A model generated the notes under the pieces. That model saw nothing but the letters and a program-made list of their open reading frames with translations. It was not told the DNA's origin and ran no database searches. A stretch of 64,000 nt of DNA from Tubulanus polymorphus. Its lineage: Eukaryota > Nemertea > Palaeonemertea > Tubulaniformes > Tubulanidae. Below, one piece after another: positions 24,961-36,172 of the stretch. Position 1 is the first letter of the stretch; every line of letters starts with the position of its first letter. The stretch covers positions 21,906,650-21,970,649 of the forward strand of contig NC_134026.1 in the NCBI RefSeq assembly GCF_964204645.1, in the 5' to 3' direction. The position numbers were made by a program, and so were the translations under genes.

Positions 24961-27022
24961 TGACCGAACGATCTCACGTAATGTTGTTAAGCTTCGTCTG
25001 CATATTCGAGCCTGTATTCATAGAAATGAATTCGTCTGAACCGGAGAGTGGCAATGGGAATAGAAACTCTCACCGGTATGATATCCTATGCCAACTGAAC
25101 CTTTCCAGCAAAGTGATGAATTATGCTAATGCATAGAATATATATAAACTGCTTCGACTTTAATTGCGGCTGTATACCATATTGTGGTGTTTACCTTCAA
25201 TAAAATATGCGCAAACTAGTCTTACCGCCGCACCTATCAGCATTAATATATTCCATATTTGAAATTAATATATTTGATGTTGAAATTAATTTCCAGTACG
25301 AAAAGTCTTCAATAAATTCATATCAAGCAAAGTAAATGTTCAAAATAATAATAACAAAATCTAATTGAGGCAAAATCTCACCTTTCTTTTCTTTTGAATT
25401 TAAGGTACACCGATTCATATAATGACCTAATCTTTCCTTCAATTTTGATCGCCTTTTTTCCAACTATACACTTTTCTAATCCGTCGCATGGATTAAAAAA
25501 TCAATTCTTTCGAGCTACCTTCCACGTATACAACAAATGGATAATATAAGGTATGGTACTATAAAAACAAATCGCTATGTTTACCATCAATACCATTTTC
25601 TTAATAAAATATACCAGGGAGGGATGATGGTGGCACTTCCACCGGTACTAAGTAAGAAAATTCAAAGGTCAGATATTTCAGGCTGGTACCTAGGAGGATG
25701 GTGTGGATGCAAGCACACCTCCCTGCGAGATCCCGAGTTCTGCTTATTTTTGTCAAAGAAAATTATTAGATTACATAAATGTTTCAGTGACTCTGTTATA
25801 AGAAATACTATCTTACATTGGCCGGAAATGCATCTAAAATGCTTCAAATTTTCAAAATTGTCTTTCCATACCCCTCGCCCGCTACTATGTCAAATAAGTT
25901 TTGTTAAATTCACACCCACCCACAACAAGTTTCAAATAAGGGATATTACCATAAACAGCATAAATGCTGCACAACAGCGAAACCGCTTGTGAATCTTTCG
26001 TAGAACCACTCCATAGGCGAGGTGACCAACGTGCCGAGTAACCATCCTAACTGCAATATCATCAGTAGCAACACATTTAGCGTCTAAGCCATAATTTCAC
26101 AATTGAAAAAATGATTTCATCAAGAATCATCGTTGCCAGTCTTTACATATTGAGCGGCAGAACTGCCTTTCAAACGTTCAATTCACAGACCATTATTCTA
26201 ATATTCTTACATTTCAAGAACATATGCATGCATATATATAGATATTCAAGCCACAGCCACAAAGGCTTGGAATTGAGAAAATAATTCATTGTAGGCGCAG
26301 ACGTCAAATTTGAAAGAACGCTAGCTCGTCAAATAATAAAAGTCATTGAAATATTTTCGACGTACTATTTGCGCTAACGCAAGGATTTAATTACCCCATA
26401 TATCGACAAGTGCCTTTCTTTGAACGTAACAAGTTTATATGCGGGGAAAAAAAAGAAAGCCATGTAAAAACCAAAGGTCATTTAAGGTATATGGAACTGG
26501 TTATTATGAACCAGATTGACGAATGTTGGTCGGCGCCAGATCTATGAAAGGACACATACCATCTGAACCCGAACCTTGCAAAACAAACTTTCTCAGGTCA
26601 TTTCACAATACAATAAAACCCACTATAACAGAATATACCCACTATTTCCTTGAAATGGAAATAGGCCTACTTCCGAAAACTGACTAAAATGGAGAAAAAG
26701 ATTTCTTCACATAAACTCGCTTTAAAAGTTTCACAATCCTTTGTTAGCTACATCTAAAATTAAACTGCTAAATATCAAAGTTATAAATTGAATCACATTG
26801 ATGTAAAATGTAAATTGTTTTAAAAACTGGCTTATTCTTACATATTTTTTTCATGTCAACCTGACTATCGATTTTAAAAAAAAGTTCATCTAAACAAACA
26901 ATTAAGAATGAAATGCTCACCTCACCTGCTCCCCGCCCACCCTCCGAAAGATTAACTTAAACTATAAATTGGCTAATTTTTTATCGATTTTCTTTTTTTG
27001 CGACGACAACCACCTCGCTCAC

Positions 27023-27116
27023 CTGTGAGTCGTACGGACGGACGGATGGATGGATCGTAGATGCCGACACAGACGAGTTCGGAAAAACGAAACAAAAAAT
27101 TCATTTTCGATCGCAT
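27023..27116 (-). CDS. Candidate first exon in phase 1 (unassigned)
   Basis: ATG 27116 directly follows an in-frame TAA. It is open for 31 codons to a strong donor, ACAG|GTGAGCGAG, at 27022, in phase 1. The peptide starts MRSKMNFLFRF. Its second half is encoded by a CCATCCATCCGTCCGTCCG tetranucleotide tract, so part of the open frame may simply come from repeat composition. As with 38736-38802, the phase does not fit the UCR1 exon. A TATAAAT overlaps the ATG, which would place transcription starts after it. The surrounding 27000-27130 is CpG-richer than average. Confidence 0.28.
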
Positions 27117-27296
27117 TTATACAGCGTATAGAAACCGAAAGCAAGGTGCTGAGGAAAGATAGCGCCGATTAATCGATTTGGAATAAATAAATCCCTTCGG
27201 AATTATAGAAAATGTCATTGCGCTAAAAATCCAATATATTCAATGCGGGACAGAAAATCCGCGCTGATATCTAAAAGGTTTATTTGCATTGTACGA

Positions 27297-27622
27297 AGTC
27301 GCCACTTTTATTGACTTTCTTTTACCCTGACGTGCAAGTTGTTTTCCCTAACTTGAATGCGCTAAGAATCCAATCCATTAACACACAGCCAAATACATAA
27401 GACAGACGGAAACAGTTTGATTATCTAGCAATCTCAACAAATTTCCCCGACTTTTCCCTAAATCTTGAACTGTTTAACAAAATTTCCAGACCATTCCCTG
27501 ACTTTCTTTAAGAAAAGAAATTTCCCTGACTTATTGCTATTTTCCCCCCAAAATTTCCTGACTTTCATAAAGAAAAAAATTTCCCTGCCGTTTCCCTGAT
27601 TTCCAGGTAAGTGGGCACCCTG
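27297..27622. mobile_element. TCCCTGA-family nonautonomous element, copy 2
   Basis: Same block order as 5540-5788 and 32638-32858. It ends TTTCCAGGTAAGTGGGCACCCTG, giving a terminus close to CAGGGTGNCCACTT when read inward. The left end is degraded. Several imperfect TTTCCCTGACTTT units occur inside. Confidence 0.6.
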
Positions 27623-30414
27623 TTGTACAGTTTAATTACTTAGTTTTTTTGTGAACTAATTTTCAATATTTGAGTGCTTATTGATTTTTCTACGCTTCTC
27701 TCCACAGCAACAACAACAACAACAACAACGGAAGATCTGCAGCGGTGGCGGCGATGTCGTCGATAATATATTAACGTTAGACGATGATGATTACGCCGAT
27801 TTCCGGCGCTGCTTCGCGCCAGATAAGAGCTCCATTAACGCGTAATCGCGCCGTACCACGCGACTGATAATACGTCTATATCGAGACTGATTAATATAAA
27901 AAGACTTAGCCCGCCGGGTAATTGTTTCGAAATAAGAGAACGTAAACAAAACCATCGACTTACAATATAAAATCTATTATTGCTTATGATGACGATGATA
28001 ATGATGATGAACGCTCATCATACATCGACGGTGATTAATCGGGAATGAACGGTCCCTTCGTATTTCTGATGCATCAGGCGAAGTAATATTCGATAACTAA
28101 TTGCATCGGTAAATATATCGACTGACGAATTTTCGCGTCTGGCAACTCATCCGTTCTCGTAACTCAGCATCGTCGTAAAGAGTTACGCGCGCAGCGTCGC
28201 AAACGCGAATATTGGATGCTGTTTACCGCGCTCAATATCTTTCGTTTAATTGCGGCTGCAAATATACCGGCTGGAGAAAATTTAATGTTTGGCAACTCGT
28301 CACTGCTCTTATTACCGGCGACACCGTAAAATGTTACACGCACTCCTATAATCTGGAAAATTGGATGGCTCGATGCTCGGTAATAAAGCTCTCGAATTAG
28401 GTTGGTTCCTGGTAAGAATACTAGATGGCGACAGTGACCAATACGTTAATTTCATACTCCCTGAATTAGTGTTCCAACACTAGATGGCGAACGTGAGAAA
28501 AGTGCATATCTTGAAAATACCTAAGCACAGATTTTAAGTTGATTTTCAAAACGTTTCCACGATCAGAAGAAATTTGATCTTTTCACCTAAATACTAAAAT
28601 GCCAATTAATTCTATATTCTTCTGATCTGTATTGTTGACTACCTATCTATCTAACTACATTGTATTTATCTATCTAAATAAGAACTAATAAATTAACGAC
28701 GTCAAAAAGAGCAAAAAATAAAACACATTCTCCTCATTACATGATGTGTTGCGTGTGTTTGTGACTAGTAGTTAGCCAACAAAGTCACTTTTACCGACTG
28801 TCAACGATGTTGTCTTTAATGCATCAGTCATTGATTGTCAGGCGAAGTACATTACATGACAAATTGCAGACTCCGTCGGGCAAAAACACGAACCCAACTG
28901 CAATACGCGAAATGGGATGGACGTGGATGGGAGTTCATCAATTACGCATAAAAATACTACAGAGAAATACATGCGAGGATCGAGTATCGTCACGTATGTG
29001 GCCGACCATCACATCGAAAAAACCATAGATTCGACTTACAGTTTATTACCACTGGTTGCACAGTTCGGACTTCATTACTTACCTAAAAGATAAGAATAAG
29101 AACATAGCAATAAGTCACCGGGTTCGACTAGGAAAAAAAGTATTCAACATACGAAGCCATCGCTTGAATACGCAAAATATACAAGGGAATTAGCAGGCGA
29201 AACCAAGTCGCGAAGTTGTACAGATACAGAGTTCGCCGCGGCGTCCATCCGTATTAAACAGGGATTCCGAAAATGGAGTTGCTCCCAAATCCAATAAAGC
29301 CATACATGACATGCATATACCAAACATGTAATCTCTTCAATTCGAACTTACGGAAATTACTAATAAGGTTAGACTGGCACAGAACGGGGTTTGTCGTAAT
29401 GCTTAGCCGCATTCATACAACTTCTCAAGAAAATCGAATTACTCTCAAGGCTTATTCCAATATGAAGGGGTATAATCAAACGCGACCAAATATATGATAG
29501 GTTGAATTTGAATTGAAATAATTCTCTACATCAAATAATCTAGATTTTGGGAGAAATCAAGATGCTAATGGTCCTCCCCCTGTATCAATATAAAGACTAT
29601 CCATTGTATTTTGATGGGTTTATTCATCTTATTCAGTTCTTGATTCACTTCATTCCTACTCATTAAAAACTTTGAGGTTCAGGTATTTTTTTGCAGAACA
29701 AAAAACATCGAAGGATCTGACAGAGTAATGGTGTCAAGGTCGACGTGAACCTAGATGTCACTGAACTTGATTCTAAGATGCTTCATGGCACGCAGCAGCC
29801 GTACATGTCAGGTAGATCAAGTGATCTACACCGGAATGCAAACTGCATATTATTCAGATCATTAGTGACATCACTCAGGTAACACCACTGAGCTATGATA
29901 CGATATCAAACTTTCACGAAGATGCATCATGAGCTGTGCATGGCTACGTAACAGGAACAAGTTTGCGAGAAATATCTTGCAGATCGCATTGTTGGACTTT
30001 CGTCAAATCTGACAGCAGCATTTAAGCTCATCTGCCCTTTTTATTTAAACAATGGGATGGTGTCACTTGATCTACGACCCTGCCAAGATTATCCAAGCTA
30101 GACATTACATTGATTTACAGATAAAAATATGAAAGACACACAAAATCATTTATCGAATTTTTCGATGACTAATCAGTCCATGATTCACAAACCAATTTCC
30201 GTGATTTTTGTAGATGAATCAATTGATTGGGCAGGACTGATTAACCGCTCAATTATGCAACTGTGATGTTATTGCATAACGTCTATTTTTCTTCGCATAG
30301 GAGGAAAAAAATGTTTTGCGTGCAACTTTTGTAGACAAACAAAAAAAAGAATCAATACGAGTCAGAGCAATTATGTATACTGCTTCAGCGCGTCCACTTC
30401 TATTTCCCAGGTTA

Positions 30415-30418
<4 letters not shown>

Positions 30419-30484
<66 letters not shown>
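30419..30484. repeat. (TA)n microsatellite
   Basis: About 65 bases of pure TA, starting shortly before the 715-bp duplication. Confidence 0.97.
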
Positions 30485-30487
<3 letters not shown>

Positions 30488-30807
30488 ACACCACGTACTG
30501 TAATCCATTGAATAAACTATAAGATAATGTATGCACTAAGCCTAAGTAATCATTTTAGTCTACCGTAAAGGAAGGAGACGATCTTTATCCGAGCTAAAGA
30601 AAGTTAATCCCTGTGAGAGAGACATCGACTAATAGCATCTCGAGTTACAAAACAATATTATCTTCTGAAGCATCCATATCAGTCGTTATTACGGCCAAGT
30701 CTCCAGACGATAAACGTTCGTTCGGCGAGGAAGTATTAAAAACCGGTTTCATCATGAGAAATTGATGTTTGACTCAATAAAATGTATATTACACATCACG
30801 CATTACA

Positions 30808-31136
30808 CTAAGCTCTATAAATCCGGTGTCGGGGAAATGGCGGTAGACTTTTTTCGTCTTCGCCAACGCAGTAGCCAAACCGTCGGAAATTTTCTCTAAA
30901 GGCTCGTTGAAACAAGTCTAGACCAATATCCGATATCGTTATCGCCGGACGGTCGCGGCGAGAGCTAGGTAGATCTTCGGAGTTCGTCGCAAATTACAGC
31001 TCTTCCGCTCATTAAGCTTCAAGGCCTCGTTGGACATTTCTTTATGGGAATTTGGCTGATATGCACTGGAAAAAGGAAATTCCGCATCGGAGCATTCAGC
31101 CGCGAATGAACTTTCCGTCCTATCGATATCAATCAA
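30808..31136 (-). pseudogene. Broken unknown ORF, duplication copy 1
   Basis: Two minus-strand frames look protein-like and overlap end to end. The first (31136 downward) contains DIDRTESSF, FPFSSAYQP and SHKEMSNEALKLNE. The second, one base out of frame, runs from about 30993 to a TAG at 30808 and contains ISDIGLDLFQ, FRRFGYC and LPPFPRHRIYRA. A single missing T in the AATTTGCG stretch would join them. I recognise no family. It may be the degraded terminal exon of a retrocopied or old gene. The same frame break is present in both tandem copies, so it predates the duplication. Confidence 0.35.
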
Positions 31137-31522
31137 TATGCACTCAAGATCGTATCCCGTTGTCGATCATGGTCACAGGGTCTTAATGGGATTGATTTGT
31201 TATCGGTTGGAAGGGAATTGTACTTTGACCTACGAGATATAAACAGGTGATAATCGATATGCCTTGGCACTGTCATGTTCAATAATCCATTTCAGATCTT
31301 TATCCGAGCTAAAGAAAGTTAATCCCTGTGAGAGAGACATCGACTAATAGCATCTCGAGTTACAAAACAATATTATCTTCTGAAGCATCCATATCAGTCG
31401 TTATTACGGCCAAGTCTCCAGACGATAAACGTTCGTTCGGCGAGGAAGTATTAAAAACCGGTTTCATCATGAGAAATTGATGTTTGACTCAATAAAATGT
31501 ATATTACACATCACGCATTACA

Positions 31523-31848
31523 CTAAGCTCTATAAATCCGGTGTCGGGGAAATGGCGGTAGACTTTTTTCGTCTTCGCCAACGCAGTAGCCAAACCGTCG
31601 GAAATTTTCTCTAAAGGCTCGTTGAAACAAGTCTAGACCAATATCCGATATCGTTATCGCCGGACGGTCGCGGCGAGAGCTAGGTAGATCTTCGGAGTTC
31701 GTCGCAAATTACAGCTCTTCCGCTCATTAAGCTTCAAGGCCTCGGACATTTCTTTATGGGAATTTGGCTGATATGCACTGGAAAAAGGAAATTCCGCATC
31801 GGAGCATTCAGCCGCGAATGAACTTTCCGTCCTATCGATATCAATCAA
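31523..31848 (-). pseudogene. Broken unknown ORF, duplication copy 2
   Basis: Same two-frame structure as in copy 1 (30808-31136), including the same frame break. The only difference is an in-frame loss of one Asn codon (KEMSNEALK becomes KEMSEALK). Since the sole change between copies is a whole codon inside the ORF, weak coding constraint is possible, but one event is not evidence. No family recognised. Confidence 0.35.
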
Positions 31849-32637
31849 TATGCACTCAAGATCGTATCCCGTTGTCGATCATGGTCACAGGGTCTTAATG
31901 GGATTGATTTGTTATCGGTTGGAAGGGAATTGTACTTTGACCTACGAGATATAAACAGGTGATAATCGATATGCCTTGGCACTGTCATGTTCAATAATCC
32001 ATTTCAGACTTGAACTGACGCTGAACTTTCGCCCAACTAATATCTGACTTAAAGGATCAGTAAGAGATATCCCTCTTGGATGCATAGGTTTAGATGGGCT
32101 CGCTTATGCTGGATTTCCATTGCCCAGTTTGTCTGTCATCTGGGTAACAACGTATTAACCCTGCCTTATCTCTAGCTTGATGGTGCAGTCGACAGTTTGT
32201 AAACTTGTTAGCATAGGCAGCAGTTCTCAAAATCATTACACACAAGGTTTCATGTGTAACAACTTCAGCCATTTAAAATTCTACAAGCAAACAAAGTGGC
32301 TTTTGGTATATCGACCACGAACCCTCGAAGAGCATGCAGCGGCCAACATTACTCGGGGTGCTTATTGTTTGCTCTTGATTAACTTCTGTTGGATTAAATG
32401 TTGTTACAAGGTTAACGTCAGTAATGGTTGGATCTCTAATCGAAGTTGTTGATAATCACCCAAAGGTAGATGATTAGGGGATTCAAAGAAAAATATTGAT
32501 ACATGAAGTTGTTCGCCCTTTCTCGGCCTGGGTTTATGCCAAATAAGATGGAAAGCATAATTTCTCTTTATGATGTTTAGGTTGAAGAAACGAAGAAAAA
32601 AGCAGGTGCTTTGGGGATTGGTTTCTCAGTGACAAAC

Positions 32638-32858
32638 CAGGGTGGCCACTTTTATTTGACTCGCTTTTACCCCGACTATTCCCTGAAATGCGCGTTGTTT
32701 TTCCCTGACTCGATCCGCTAAGAATCCACACAATTATCACAGTCTAAGACAGAAACTGATTGATTTTACACGCGATCTAACAATGTCATTAAATTTCCCT
32801 GATTTTTTTTTTTCAAAGACGAGAAATTTCCCCGATTTCCAGGCAAGTGGCCGCCCTG
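32638..32858. mobile_element. TCCCTGA-family nonautonomous element, copy 3 (best preserved)
   Basis: It starts CAGGGTGGCCACTT and ends AAGTGGCCGCCCTG, which are inverted repeats with one mismatch in the first 14 bases. Internal blocks match the other two copies. No clear target-site duplication was seen. The type is MITE-like, possibly hAT-related, but that is inference. Confidence 0.65.
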
Positions 32859-33274
32859 CCGTCAATTTGGGTTGGGAGAAGGTTGAAAATAGCAACGAAC
32901 GAAAAATAGAATTCGATTCCAATCAAGAAGATGTTTCCAGCTATCATACACAGCGCTCGGGGATAGAAACACAAGCGCGTCGCTATTAAAAACCGCAACT
33001 TCAAAGACGCGCCATATAATCGAGAGAATCGGATTGATTGTGTGACCACGAAGTTAATATGTTCGTTTTCGTGACGTTTTCTTTCGAACAACCGAAGCGA
33101 ACCGATCCTCGATCAGAGATCTATGCATACAAATGTGATCTTAATGGATTCTTCGCTTAGTTAGTCACGTGATAATTAACAAGACAAGAGATCCACGCGC
33201 GCAACTAGAAGCAAACTGACAAGACAAATTCATTAGATGAAAATGCACGACATTCAAACGATATTGCCTGGAAA

Positions 33275-33322
33275 CATCCGTAACAATGTCAAGTCAAGCA
33301 TCCGTAACAATATGAAGTCAAG
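33275..33322. repeat. 24-bp direct repeat, two units
   Basis: CATCCGTAACAATGTCAAGT and CATCCGTAACAATATGAAGT, each followed by CAAG, are adjacent with two mismatches. Function unknown. Confidence 0.7.
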
Positions 33323-34010
33323 CTAGATGTTCAGTTTGAATCTATGTATATTGAGAATGATCTTATAATTGGATCTACTTGAGACGGTACCTCACTGGCA
33401 GCAGCATTGTAGAGATGTTAGTTAAAACCAGGCTAAGCTTAGAACAACGAGATTTTTCAATCCAGAGCTACTAGATTGAACCCTGGTGCCGAGGGGTGAC
33501 TGTTGATCGCCGGTTGATAGCAACTTGCAATAGGGAAGCGATTTACAGACCAGAATTAACAAAATCAAACAATACCGTTCTAAGGTTAGGACTACTTTCA
33601 CGAAGGACAGCCATATGGTCTGAACTAGAGCGCGCCGAAAGAATACTTTGATCTATCAGCGCAATTTTGTTGGTCGAAAAAAATTTTTCTATCACCATTG
33701 ATGGGAGCAACTTCACTGTGAACGAAATGTTTGATATTGTCCCTTGCAATCTAAGGCTGGCGAAGGTTGACTCACAACTGCTGTGATTGTCCATAACCGT
33801 GTGCGACAGAGTATGTCACTTGTGAGGGGAGATGGTCAAGGCAAATGGCAGAAAGTAGCTCATTGTGACCATCCTCGCTTGCCAGGGTTTGATTATCATC
33901 TGCCGAAGCTCATATCAACACAAACCCTGCTGCAAACCCTTCATTGGTCTATTACATTGCCCAAGATTTCATGGCCGAACTGGTTGCAGCTGAGCAGCCC
34001 ACCAGTCTAC

Positions 34011-34077
34011 GTATTAAGCCAATCAGATGCGTAGCGATTCTGCCCGAGAAAAACAACGCATCTGATTGGCTTAATAC
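34011..34077. repeat. Perfect 22-bp inverted repeat (hairpin)
   Basis: Bases 34011-34032 (GTATTAAGCCAATCAGATGC plus GT) are perfectly complementary to 34056-34077, with a 23-base loop. Pairing does not extend beyond the 22 bp. It may be a foldback repeat; a small-RNA hairpin is possible but unsupported. Confidence 0.7.
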
Positions 34078-35207
34078 TGGCAAGTGAGGATGCATTGTGA
34101 CAGGCAGTCCCCAGGTGAATCAGTTCCCTGGTCTTTGTGACGCGAGTGTCAGTATGGTCGCAGAAAATCTTGTTGCAACGAGTCGCTGGGCCGACTCACA
34201 TCCGCCTAAAAACTATGATCAGTTGCAGTTGCTTGAGCCTACAGATGAAAATTTAGGGGAAACCCATGTTTCTTTCAAAATGTGGAAAATGGATCGAAGA
34301 ATGGATGATGCTTTAATTAATGATTTGTAAATAATGATTTTTTCATATTGGAAACATTAGCACTTAAATTCGCTTCATTTGTATATGAATAGGCTCAGCG
34401 TATGGCTGTGGGCCTAAAAATCAAAAAAGGCTTAAAAGGTGTTGTGCTGTGGCCAAGGGCTTGTACTCAGAAATACATTAGTTTTGTCAGAAATGTACAA
34501 TATCACCCGAGGCAAAACAGAGATCAGTATACATGTATAAATAAACATTGTTTCATGCTATCAGACTTTCCTATTACAGATAAAATTGAACTCTGCATTC
34601 GATATTTAAAAAGGTCTATTTACGTAAGTAATTCAAATTGTACCTTCAGCTTCGCAACATGCCTTGAAAATAGCCCGCAGTAAATACGTGATCAGCGCAT
34701 CTAACGCATGATAACTGGTGTCATTAGTGTGTTGCGTTATGAAATGACGTCAATTGTTGGCAGAGACGAAGGAAGTCGATGCTGATGAAAACAGGACATG
34801 ATGTATCAGCAGCCATTGTAGAAGATGGGAGACAATTACGAATTAGCGCCTAATCACCTAAACAATGTTCCAGGCATCGTACCTCCTATTTTGTATGTTG
34901 GTTTTACTATCATTATCAGTCACGTATCTCCTAGGGAACATATTTTGCTCCATGGAGTGATTATTTTTCAATTTGTTACACCTTCGTAGTTAGGCGAAAA
35001 AGTTCGATACGACATGGATCCGGAGCAATGAAGAAGTAATTTTCATAATGAATTGACTAATTCATCAGTTTATGTACACTTTTTGCAAATAGCTTCCATC
35101 TTAGGTCTTGTTTTTGGGCATGTCAAATTACCCCATATCTGCTTGTTATGCGGACCCTTATGTATAGCATATTCCAAGAACTGAGATATTACTATAAGGT
35201 TGCCCTC

Positions 35208-35356
<149 letters not shown>

Positions 35357-35944
35357 AGCGAAAGCACATTGATATATATATATTGATCTAAATTTAAAAA
35401 ATAAATGATAATGATAATAAGGGTTGCCCATTGAGCGATGAAAAATGAAGCTCTTTAAAGCTTATGTGGGGGATATGCGCGAAGAAACTTAATCAGCTAT
35501 TCCATGTTTTCATATTATAACAAGAGATTAAAATCATGTTTCCTAAATGCCTTCTTACATCGAAAAATACTGAAATCTCGCGCGACATTCTACATTCAAC
35601 CATAGAGCTGAAACAAACTTTCGCGATAAAACAAAACCCCAAAGCATTGCACATTCTTAAAAACCAGATATGAAAACCTTGATACTTTCTAATATCTTTA
35701 ACTGGTTTCAAACGCAGCGGAGAAACTTTGTTCTCTAATCTATCAAACCCACGTTATTTCCGGTGCATTCCGTGGGTTGAATGAACATCAATCTCAATCC
35801 AAGACCGACACAGTCGAAACCATGCTCTGAATATTAATGATTTTTGTCAATTTACAGCATTATCAGGAACGGGTTTTTCACCAATGATTCAAATGTCATT
35901 GTCTTACTAACATTTCGAAATACTTTTTGATAGATTATTACGTG

Positions 35945-36172
35945 CCAAATTTGGTACGACCAAAAACGTCTGAACAGGCGCGAGCCAAATCTTGCGTTAG
36001 AATTGCAACTGGTTCCGGAATTGACTCACTTCGCTTTGATTAAGCATTGTTTAGTATCAAGTGAGTGGTGTATGTGTGAACCCGATCTCTAATTAGGAAC
36101 AGGCCAAATTTCGCTCGAGCCTGATCCGTGCCAATTTAGCCCAGGCCACATCACCTCTGCGTGATCGCGGCT
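35945..36172. mobile_element. Diverged TTTGGCCC-family fragment
   Basis: It carries GACCAAAAACGTC, CAGGCCAAATTT and the right end GTGATCGCGGCT seen in 59909-60212. The left terminus is not recognisable. Confidence 0.45.

Larger units (their letters stand above)
30580..32006. repeat. Near-identical 715-bp tandem duplication
   Basis: Bases 30580-31294 are repeated at 31295-32006. By eye the copies differ only by loss of three bases in the second copy (CCTCGTTGGACAT versus CCTCGGACAT). The junctions share GA. Such identity implies a recent event or an assembly artefact from two haplotypes. Each copy contains the same broken minus-strand ORF. It lies within the large first PDE4 intron. Confidence 0.9.
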
